Below are positions 1 to 4,146 of a stretch of 5,500 bases of DNA, piece by piece; position 1 is the stretch's first letter, and every line of letters starts with the position of its first letter. A program made the position numbers and the translations under genes. The DNA is taken from contig DASUGM010000085.1 of the NCBI GenBank assembly GCA_036274055.1, positions 1 through 5,500 of the forward strand, read 5' to 3'. The stretch comes from DASUGM01 sp036274055 (GTDB lineage: Bacteria > Acidobacteriota > Vicinamibacteria > Vicinamibacterales > SCN-69-37). The notes beneath the pieces were generated by a model. It did no database searches and was not told where the DNA came from. It saw nothing but the letters and a program-made list of their open reading frames with translations.

Positions 1-120
1 TCGTTCCGAGATCAGCTGGCCGATCTCATAGCCGTGGCGCGGGTGGTCCTCCACCAGCGCCAGGATGAGCAAGTCGGCGCTGCCTTTTTTGAGTTCGCGG
101 GAGAACGGGCGCTGCGCCAT
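1..120 (-). CDS. PadR-family transcriptional regulator, N-terminal part (runs off left edge)
   Basis: Reading the minus strand from the ATG at 120 gives 40 uninterrupted codons to the window edge. They begin MAQRPFSRELKKGSADLLIL and continue with a segment containing HPRHGYEIGQLISER. The run 'KKGSADLLILALV...HGYEIGQLI' is the characteristic start of the PadR winged-helix domain (helix 1 and the beginning of helix 2, with the conserved HGYEI). PadR proteins are dimeric repressors that often control efflux pumps or ABC permeases and frequently their own genes. The recognition helix and dimerisation helix lie outside the window, so ligand and target cannot be judged. No Shine-Dalgarno sequence precedes the ATG; instead a -10-like TATCGT sits 10 nt upstream (see 131-136), so the transcript may be nearly leaderless. 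Family assignment is confident; the gene is cut only by the window edge. Confidence 0.9.
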   Translation of the reverse strand, partial: MAQRPFSRELKKGSADLLILALVEDHPRHGYEIGQLISER

Positions 121-130
121 ATGTGGAGTT

Positions 131-136
131 ACGATA
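131..136 (-). promoter_or_regulatory. Candidate -10 element / PadR operator half-site before the padR-like gene
   Basis: On the minus strand the sequence TATATCGTAAC ends 9 nt before the ATG at 120, with the hexamer TATCGT at 136-131. The same heptamer TATCGTA stands 9 nt before the TTG start of the DAC gene (2775-2781). On the plus strand the site reads ACGATATATGG, a near match to the symmetrical ACGATATATCGT. From memory, ACGATATATCGT-like palindromes are typical of PadR-controlled promoters in Acidobacteriota, so autoregulation is plausible. No convincing -35 box was found. Confidence 0.3.
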
Positions 137-189
137 TATGGACGGACGGCGCCGGGGCAAGGTTGGCATGGCCGCCGACGTTCACTTCT

Positions 190-250
190 TCGGGAGTTCG
201 GAAGTTCGGGCGTTCAGTGCTTGGGTTCGCCGGTGCTTCAGTGCTCGTTC
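190..250. repeat. Short degenerate tandem GTTC-type repeats
   Basis: AGTTCGG occurs at 195-201 and again at 203-209 (8-nt period), followed by CGTTCAG (211-217), GGTTCGC (224-230) and CGTTCCG (246-252). The 9-mer TTCAGTGCT is present twice, at 213-221 and 237-245, exactly 24 nt apart. The whole stretch is a slipped, decayed run of GTTC-centred units. Similar intergenic runs are, from memory, frequent in acidobacterial genomes; their function is unknown and replication slippage is the simplest explanation. Confidence 0.45.
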
Positions 251-282
251 CGGGCCGGCGTCACCGCTGCGGCAGCGATTGG

Positions 283-801
283 CTAGCGCGAGCTCAGGAA
301 AGTGCGCGCGCCAATCGCCTTCCTCGGTGGATAGGACTTCTTCAGAAAATCGAGGATGCGAATCGCGTTGCGGGCCTTCGACTCTGGCATCGTGCCGCAC
401 GCGGTGGGCCGCGCCTCTTTGAGCGACGAACCATAAGCGAAGACCAGATACGAAGCTCCGATCTTGAAATCGCTGGCGATATCGCTCGTCCACACGCCGC
501 TTCCGTCCGGCATGACTTCGGTGGGACCGCGAAGAGTCAGCGGCGTCGTCAGGTCGCCTTGCCAGACGCGTGTGACTGCGAACGTCGCCGAGGTCTCCGA
601 TGAGGACAGAGCTCTGCCAATGAAAATCGCCTGCGCTTCGTCTAGCGATTTCAGCCCCTCACTGCGAAGGCTCGCGTCGCGCTTGTAGTCCGAGACAGTT
701 GGAGGATCGCCTACCTCCGCACACACACGCCCGACCGGCGACACCGAGGTAGTCGCGCTTACGACGCCGACGAGCGCAAGGTAAAGAGTCAGGAGCGGCA
801 C
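283..801 (-). CDS. Secreted hypothetical protein, possibly NTR/TIMP-like fold
   Basis: This 172-residue protein starts with a hydrophobic stretch (residues 2-20, PLLTLYLALVGVVSATTSV) that resembles a signal peptide, although it lacks the usual positive charges before it. The start is a GTG at 801; an in-frame TGA at 811-813 leaves no better upstream choice, and the next ATG is at codon 97. The mature part carries 'DEAQAIFIGRAL' (54-65), 'ATFAVTRVWQGD' (72-83), 'FKIGASYLVFAY' (112-123) and 'PTACGTMP' (132-139), with cysteines at 27 and 135. That order (a Cys near the N-terminus, IFxG, FxVxxVWxG, GxxYLVFA, then a CGT-type motif) resembles bacterial secreted proteins of the NTR/tissue-inhibitor-of-metalloproteinase fold, whose roles are mostly unknown. 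It is probably exported, with a C27-C135 disulfide possible. It is the last gene of the minus-strand cluster, 36 nt after the LuxR-type gene. A TAGACT hexamer at 818-813 might allow separate, near-leaderless transcription. The gene call is solid; the fold assignment is tentative. Confidence 0.7.
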   Translation of the reverse strand: MPLLTLYLALVGVVSATTSVSPVGRVCAEVGDPPTVSDYKRDASLRSEGLKSLDEAQAIFIGRALSSSETSATFAVTRVWQGDLTTPLTLRGPTEVMPDGSGVWTSDIASDFKIGASYLVFAYGSSLKEARPTACGTMPESKARNAIRILDFLKKSYPPRKAIGARTFLSSR

Positions 802-837
802 GTCGCCCGTTCAGTCTAGCAGCAGCTCCTGACCCTG

Positions 838-1254
838 CTACACGTGCAACAAGCCTCGCCGCAGCGCCCGCCGCACCGCTTCGGTGCGATTCGCCGCGCC
901 GAGCTTGCCACTGATCGATGCGACGTGGAACTTCACCGTCTGATCGCTGATCAACAGGCGCGCCGCGATCGCCTTGTTCGACATGCCCTCGGCGAGCAGT
1001 TCCAGCACCTCGCGTTCGCGCGGGGTCAGCGCTTCGATCGACGAGTCATCACGCGAATCGTCGGCCGCAGGCGGCGCCTCGAGGACGACGACGGCGTCGG
1101 CGCGCGCAGCTGCGGCCTGCACCGAGACCGGTGTGTCGCCTTCAGCGACGATGACGACACCCGCGCCGGCCCTGCCCTGAGCGGAGTCGAAGGGCGCTTG
1201 CGCCTTGCGAAAGCGCTCGCGCAAACCGGGCGGGCCGACGAGGACGATGCGCAT
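838..1254 (-). CDS. Small LuxR/FixJ-type HTH regulator with curtailed receiver-like N-terminus
   Basis: The 138-residue protein ends in a typical LuxR-type DNA-binding domain (about 74-136). It has LTPREREVLELLAEGMSNKA at 76-95, followed by IAARLLISDQTVKFHVASI with the recognition helix around 104-114, then SGKLGAANRTEAVRRALRRG. Residues 1-60 look like only the first part of a response-regulator receiver: strand MRIVLVG, helix LRERFRKA, strand VVIVAE, helix VQAAAAR, strand AVVVLE. The acidic pair expected after strand 1 is replaced by GPPG, and no phospho-acceptor Asp follows strand 3, so classical phosphorylation is unlikely. Residues 21-28 (PFDSAQGR) come from a dispersed DNA repeat inserted in frame at 1174-1195. 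The ATG at 1254 has no Shine-Dalgarno sequence, and an in-frame TGA three codons upstream limits alternatives. It starts 29 nt after the HtrA-like gene, so co-transcription and translational coupling are likely. It probably regulates this cluster or related stress genes; the target is unknown. Confidence 0.88.
   Translation of the reverse strand: MRIVLVGPPGLRERFRKAQAPFDSAQGRAGAGVVIVAEGDTPVSVQAAAARADAVVVLEAPPAADDSRDDSSIEALTPREREVLELLAEGMSNKAIAARLLISDQTVKFHVASISGKLGAANRTEAVRRALRRGLLHV
1174..1195. repeat. Dispersed GCCCTGAGC...GAAGGGC repeat unit inside a coding gene
   Basis: This 22-bp unit begins GCCCTGAGCGGAG and ends TCGAAGGGC, so its outer bases (GCCCT / AGGGC) form a 5-bp inverted repeat. 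I recognise it as a highly abundant short element that recurs in many environmental bacterial genomes as CCTGAGC(g/a)(g/a)AGTCGAAGGG and is usually intergenic. Here it lies in the regulator gene at 838-1254 and is read on the minus strand as (A)PFDSAQG(R), codons 20-27, without breaking the frame. The peptide FDSAQG is a known translated signature of this repeat in predicted proteins. Confidence 0.7.
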
Positions 1255-1283
1255 CAGGAGTCAGCAGCAGCCGAGATCGCGAA

Positions 1284-2207
1284 TCAGTGAGTCCGCGGAC
1301 GCTCGGCCACCACCACGGCGATGTCTTGCGCCGTGCCGCCACGGACGACGTTCAGCGTCGCCGAGGTACCCACCGCGACGCGCTGCAGGTGCTCGAGCAG
1401 GTCCACCGGTGATTGTATCGATCGTCCGTCGATCGCGAGAATCACGTCGCCGACGAGCAGGCCGGCGCGTTCCGCCGGGCTGTCGGCCGAGACGCCAACG
1501 ACGAGCAGCGCGTGCGTGCGATCGTCGCCGCCGCCCTGGCGCGCCGGCAGCCGCACTGACTGACCGGCGAGACCAAGGTAGCCGCGTTTGAGCGTGCCGT
1601 GCTCGGCGAGCGTCTTCGCCGCCGACCACGCGATGTCCGCCGGAATTACGACGCCGAGGCCGCGAATCTCACTCGCCGTCATCACGCCGATCAACTTGCC
1701 GGTGACGTCGAGGAACGCGCCGCCGGCGAAGCCGCCATGCGCCGGCGCTGTCGTGCGGATGACGCGATCGATCGCCCGGCCCGGTCCGGTCGGCAGCGGC
1801 CCCCCGATCACCGAGACCAGGCCCGACGTCGCCGTCACCGCGTTGCTCCACGAGCGACCAATCGCGATCGCGAAGTGCCCGACGCGCGCCGGCGTCGTCA
1901 CCGGCACCAGCGGCGCGCCGCCGAGATCGGGGACGCGGAGCAGAGCAAGGCTCGTCGCCGGATCCCAGCCTGCCAGTTCGGCGGAGAGATCACGCCCGTC
2001 GCCGGCGCGGACGCGCAGGCCGTCGTCGCGGCCCAGCGCGCGCGCGGTCGTGAGCACGAGATCGCCCGCGTAGACGATGCCGCTGGCCGGCCGCTTGCGG
2101 CCGTGCACCTGCACGACCGACGGCGCCGCCGCGTCGACGGTATCAGCGATGGCGTTTGAGAATGAAAGCAGTGAGGCAGTGTCCATGCCCGCGATCGTCG
2201 CAGGCAT
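1284..2207 (-). CDS. HtrA/DegP-like trypsin-fold + PDZ protein lacking the catalytic triad (pseudoprotease)
   Basis: The 307-residue protein has the S1C (HtrA) layout: trypsin-like fold at about 20-205 and a PDZ domain at about 207-302 (RGYLGL at 208-213, SPAERAGLLVGDVILAIDG at 243-261). There is no signal peptide or membrane segment, so it is probably cytoplasmic. Aligned by eye to HtrA motifs, all three catalytic positions are changed. LTNNHVV reads LTTARAL, putting Arg56 in place of His. TDLAVLKV reads TSLALLRV, with Ser86 in place of Asp. GNSGGPL reads GFAGGAF, with Ala161 in place of the nucleophile Ser. The surrounding scaffold (GLGVVIPAD at 183-191, DVTGKLIGV at 167-175) is well kept, so this looks like a maintained non-proteolytic binder rather than a decaying gene. 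Proteolysis is very unlikely; peptide binding or scaffolding through the PDZ domain is inferred. Start codon is uncertain: ATG at 2207 (used here) or ATG at 2186 (MDTASLLSF), which fits related proteins, from memory, somewhat better. Both lie in a strong hairpin (2182-2210) and neither has a good Shine-Dalgarno. Confidence 0.87.
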   Translation of the reverse strand: MPATIAGMDTASLLSFSNAIADTVDAAAPSVVQVHGRKRPASGIVYAGDLVLTTARALGRDDGLRVRAGDGRDLSAELAGWDPATSLALLRVPDLGGAPLVPVTTPARVGHFAIAIGRSWSNAVTATSGLVSVIGGPLPTGPGRAIDRVIRTTAPAHGGFAGGAFLDVTGKLIGVMTASEIRGLGVVIPADIAWSAAKTLAEHGTLKRGYLGLAGQSVRLPARQGGGDDRTHALLVVGVSADSPAERAGLLVGDVILAIDGRSIQSPVDLLEHLQRVAVGTSATLNVVRGGTAQDIAVVVAERPRTH

Positions 2208-2210
2208 GGA
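2182..2210 (-). promoter_or_regulatory. 29-nt hairpin spanning both candidate start codons of the HtrA-like gene
   Basis: On the minus strand the 5' arm is UCCAUGCCUGCGA, the loop CGA, and the 3' arm UCGCGGGCAUGGA. All 13 positions pair in RNA, twelve as Watson-Crick pairs and one as a U-G wobble (the same position would be a C-A mismatch in a plus-strand transcript). Each arm contains one of the two in-frame AUGs (2207 and 2186), so whichever start is used lies in the stem. No U-run follows, so it does not look like an intrinsic terminator. A translation-control hairpin (possibly temperature-sensitive) is inferred; a protein-binding palindrome in DNA is the alternative. Confidence 0.45.
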
Positions 2211-2238
2211 CCTGGATTTGGATCACCCTAACGGGTGG

Positions 2239-2595
2239 CTAGTTCTTGGCGTGGCAGGTGAGCGTGGCGTTGCCGGACGGGGTGATGGTCTCGCGCCAGT
2301 CGGCCGTCGCGCCGAGCGGCGTGTTGCACATGAACCCTGTGTTCGCGCGATCCCAGGTCACCCCGGATCTCGCCGAGTTGTTCACTTTCTTCGACTGGCA
2401 TTTGAAGATCGAGTTTCCTCCGTCGTTGGTAACGCTGTGGCTTTCACCGGCGATGAAGTTGCCGTCGCCGTCGAGCATCCCGCATCCACCATCGTGGACG
2501 ACGATGGCGTTGTCCGTGGCCTTCGCACCCATCGGCGCGTATGCGACCGCGAGCAACAGCGCCACCAGTGCCGAACCTGTCAGTGACCGTTTCAT
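2239..2595 (-). CDS. Small secreted four-cysteine protein, unknown function
   Basis: The ATG at 2595 is chosen because it is preceded by an excellent Shine-Dalgarno (GGAGGAG, 2606-2600, four bases before the ATG) and begins a clear Sec signal peptide: MKRS, then the hydrophobic run LTGSALVALLLAVAYAPMGA, with likely cleavage near GAKA-TDNA. An upstream in-frame ATG at 2679 would hide this signal and is less likely. The 118-residue precursor gives a roughly 91-residue mature protein with four cysteines (38, 66, 90, 114), enough for two disulfides. Recognisable pieces are CGMLDGDGNF (38-47), SIFKCQSKKVNNSARSGVTW (62-81), GFMCNTPLG (87-95) and a closing ATLTCHAKN. Asp/Asn/Gly-rich turns (DGDGN, TNDGGN) could bind a cation, but no family is recognised. 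It is the first gene of the minus-strand cluster; the HtrA-like gene follows 31 nt after its stop, with a weak 5-bp stem (CACCC/GGGTG, 2224-2237) between them. It may be an exported or cell-surface protein; its role is unknown. Confidence 0.75.
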   Translation of the reverse strand: MKRSLTGSALVALLLAVAYAPMGAKATDNAIVVHDGGCGMLDGDGNFIAGESHSVTNDGGNSIFKCQSKKVNNSARSGVTWDRANTGFMCNTPLGATADWRETITPSGNATLTCHAKN

Positions 2596-2599
2596 GTCA

Positions 2600-2606
2600 C
2601 TCCTCC
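2600..2606 (-). promoter_or_regulatory. Strong Shine-Dalgarno (GGAGGAG) fixing the start at 2595
   Basis: GGAGGAG on the minus strand lies four bases (TGAC) before the ATG at 2595. It is the only strong ribosome-binding site in the window, and it decides between this start and the in-frame ATG at 2679. The strong signal suggests high translation of the small secreted protein, in contrast to most neighbours, which lack a recognisable site. Confidence 0.8.
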
Positions 2607-2789
2607 GGCGCTGGGAAAGAGCAAAGGGCATGCCCGCAAAATCAGGCCGAAATCGTGAAACTGTGCAGTCGTGCGCCAAAAATGAAAGCCAGGTTTGTGG
2701 CGCGCGTCCCGTTTTTCGCTGGCACCACAGTGGTAGGCGCGCTCACGTCGCCCGGCACGTAGTAACGGGAGTGTTATCGTAGAAACGCT
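2607..2789. promoter_or_regulatory. Divergent intergenic region between the secreted-protein cluster and the DAC gene
   Basis: This gap feeds two divergent transcripts and is visibly more AT-rich in its middle (about 2637-2720) than the coding DNA around it. It contains a perfect 10-bp palindrome GGGCATGCCC (2626-2635) flanked on both sides by GCAAA, and an 11-bp palindrome ACCACAGTGGT (2724-2734). Either could be an operator for a dimeric regulator. I could not identify a convincing -35/-10 pair for the minus-strand transcript; GATTTT near 2638-2643 is only a weak -10 candidate. A -10-like TATCGT for the plus-strand gene is listed separately. No small gene is supported here. Confidence 0.5.
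2775..2780 (+). promoter_or_regulatory. Candidate -10 element (TATCGT) for a near-leaderless DAC transcript
   Basis: TGTTATCGTAG places TATCGT 9 nt before the TTG start at 2790. No Shine-Dalgarno lies at a usual distance. The same TATCGTA heptamer precedes the padR-like start at almost the same spacing. With a transcription start about 7 nt after the hexamer, the mRNA leader would be only a few bases. The -35 region is unrecognisable, so the call rests on the shared heptamer and spacing. Confidence 0.3.
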
Positions 2790-4106
2790 TTGCCGTACGC
2801 GTTTCCTGCGGATCTCGCCGAGCAAGTCATCGCGCGCTGGCACACGTTCGTGTCGCGTCATGACAGCCCTGCGCCGCCGCTGCCGGCGGCGGGGCATCTG
2901 CGCCACATCCTCGAGACCGCGTTTCTCGCCAGCCTCGAGCGCGAAGAAGGACGCGATCTCCGCTTCGTGCTCTGCTGCGCGCCGGAGATCACCGTGCCGC
3001 GCGACGGTCAGTCGGAAACCGTACCGGTCGTACCGCTGCAGACGCCGCGGTTGTTGACGGTCGAGGCCCTGCGATCGCTGGCCCCCGCGGTCAGCCCGAT
3101 GAATGCCGCGATTCTGGTGAAATGCCCGCTCGCCAACGACCGCATCGGTCAGTGCGAGATCGCCGGCGTGCTCAACATCGGCTCGAATCTCGCGCGGGCG
3201 CGCAGCGGACGGTCGTTCTATCACCGGCCGGCGCCGTATGCGCTCGTAATCGACGTGCGCGACGCCGGTGAGATGCACATCTATCGCGGCGGCATCAAGC
3301 TGGCGTCGTTGAAGGCCGGTAGTCTCCACGATCAGCTCGCGTATTCAGGACTCGAGTTCCTGCCGATCAGCGACATCCTCGGCCGGGGCAGCGACGCCCT
3401 GCGCCCGCGGATCACGCCGCCGGAGCACGAGCCGGCGCGCGAGACCTCGGACTTCGAATGGACGGCGCTGCTCAACACGCTGCTCTGCATCGTCAACGGT
3501 GTGAAGGAGCACGAGCATGGCGGCACGCTGCTGCTCGTGGCGCCGGGCTCGGAACCAACGCTGCCGATTCGGATCAAGTTCGACGTCAACGAGCTGTCGA
3601 GCACGCTCGCGGATCGGTTCGTCGAGTTTCTCAACTCGCGGCACGAGCTGGCGAGCGCGCGCTGGCGGCGCAAGGTCGCCGGCCCGGCGCTGCAGTCGGA
3701 AGCGGTGCTGTCGCACTTGCAGAACACGACGCTGATCGCCGAAGAAGATCTCGCCGATGCCGCCGATCTCGCGGCGCGGCTGAGCGCCGTCGACGGCGCG
3801 CTGGTGCTGACGTCTGATTTACGCGTGCTTGGCTTCGGCGCCGAGATCGTTCTTGATGCTGCGCAACCGATCAGCGCCTACGACGTCACCGGACATCTCC
3901 GCCGCGCCGACCCGAAGCCGGAAGTCGACAGCGAGAGCTTCGGCATGCGGCATCGCTCGGCGCTGCGATGCGTCGCGATGGCGAAGGATGCCGCCGCGTT
4001 CGTCGTCTCGCAGGACGGCACCGTGAGCTTCTGCTGGAAGCAGGACGGGCACGTGCTGCTGAAGCGGCACGTCAATACTGCCAACCCGAACATGGTCGGC
4101 GCGTGA
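2790..4106 (+). CDS. Predicted diadenylate cyclase (DAC domain) with N-terminal DACNV-type sensor domain
   Basis: The 438-residue soluble protein starts at a TTG (2790); an in-frame TAA at 2763-2765 and absence of any ATG until codon 104 leave this as the best start. The C-terminal part (about 222-438) is a DAC/DisA_N-type domain. It has GGTLLLV (244-250), the metal/nucleotide motif DGA (335-337) within SAVDGALVLTSDLRVLGFGA, and the RHR motif in GMRHRSA (385-391), followed by the AFVVSQDGTVSF strand pair. DAC domains join two ATP molecules to make cyclic di-AMP. Both signature motifs are present, so activity is plausible; the usual Thr of GTRHR is Met386 here. The N-terminal half (about 5-210) matches my recollection of the 'probable sensor domain DACNV' found fused to such cyclases; its ligand is unknown. 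There are no membrane segments, so it acts in the cytosol. It is divergent from the secreted-protein cluster and 40 nt upstream of an M20 peptidase gene. The DAC assignment is fairly sure, the DACNV name less so. Confidence 0.82.
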   Translation: MPYAFPADLAEQVIARWHTFVSRHDSPAPPLPAAGHLRHILETAFLASLEREEGRDLRFVLCCAPEITVPRDGQSETVPVVPLQTPRLLTVEALRSLAPAVSPMNAAILVKCPLANDRIGQCEIAGVLNIGSNLARARSGRSFYHRPAPYALVIDVRDAGEMHIYRGGIKLASLKAGSLHDQLAYSGLEFLPISDILGRGSDALRPRITPPEHEPARETSDFEWTALLNTLLCIVNGVKEHEHGGTLLLVAPGSEPTLPIRIKFDVNELSSTLADRFVEFLNSRHELASARWRRKVAGPALQSEAVLSHLQNTTLIAEEDLADAADLAARLSAVDGALVLTSDLRVLGFGAEIVLDAAQPISAYDVTGHLRRADPKPEVDSESFGMRHRSALRCVAMAKDAAAFVVSQDGTVSFCWKQDGHVLLKRHVNTANPNMVGA

Positions 4107-4146
4107 TGGCGCATCGCCGCCGGCCGCGGTCGCAAACAAGAGGCAC

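Larger units (their letters stand above)
121..282. other. Intergenic region with no gene; weak hairpin after the 283-801 gene
   Basis: No credible coding sequence lies between the padR-like start and the stop of the next minus-strand gene. Besides the promoter-like site at 131-136 and the degenerate repeat at 190-250, there is a small perfect hairpin at 265-277 (CGCTG, loop CGG, CAGCG). It sits about 5 nt beyond the stop codon of the minus-strand gene at 283. It has no T-run after it, so it is at best a weak transcription-end structure. Confidence 0.5.

Noticed and set aside
34..603. 189-codon open frame on the plus strand across padR, the gap and the secreted-protein gene
   Set aside because: It runs antisense through two better-supported minus-strand genes and the intergenic repeats, and shows no recognisable domain or ribosome-binding site.
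1599..2159. Long open frame on the plus strand (186 codons) opposite the HtrA-like gene, plus another at 1588-2073
   Set aside because: Both lie antisense to a well-supported gene. Their translations are Arg/Ala-rich with no domain-like pattern, as expected for the complement of GC-rich coding DNA.
2224..2237. Possible terminator between the secreted-protein gene and the HtrA-like gene (CACCC/GGGTG stem)
   Set aside because: The stem is only 5 bp with a 4-nt loop and no T-run follows on the minus strand. It is too weak to call a terminator.
2596..2679. N-terminal extension of the secreted protein to the in-frame ATG at 2679
   Set aside because: It would place 28 charged residues before a clear signal peptide, whereas the ATG at 2595 has a strong GGAGGAG and a normal signal-peptide N-terminus.
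2592..3329. 245-codon minus-strand open frame over the DAC gene start and the intergenic region
   Set aside because: It is antisense to the DAC protein and its product is His/Arg-rich without motifs. The plus-strand reading carries clear conserved motifs instead.
2790..4106. Anti-phage signalling operon (CBASS-like) around the nucleotide cyclase
   Set aside because: No effector (nuclease, phospholipase, TM-pore), no ubiquitin-like or HORMA/TRIP13 partner is seen within the window. The enzyme is a DAC-type c-di-AMP synthase rather than a CD-NTase, and the neighbour is a secreted peptidase.
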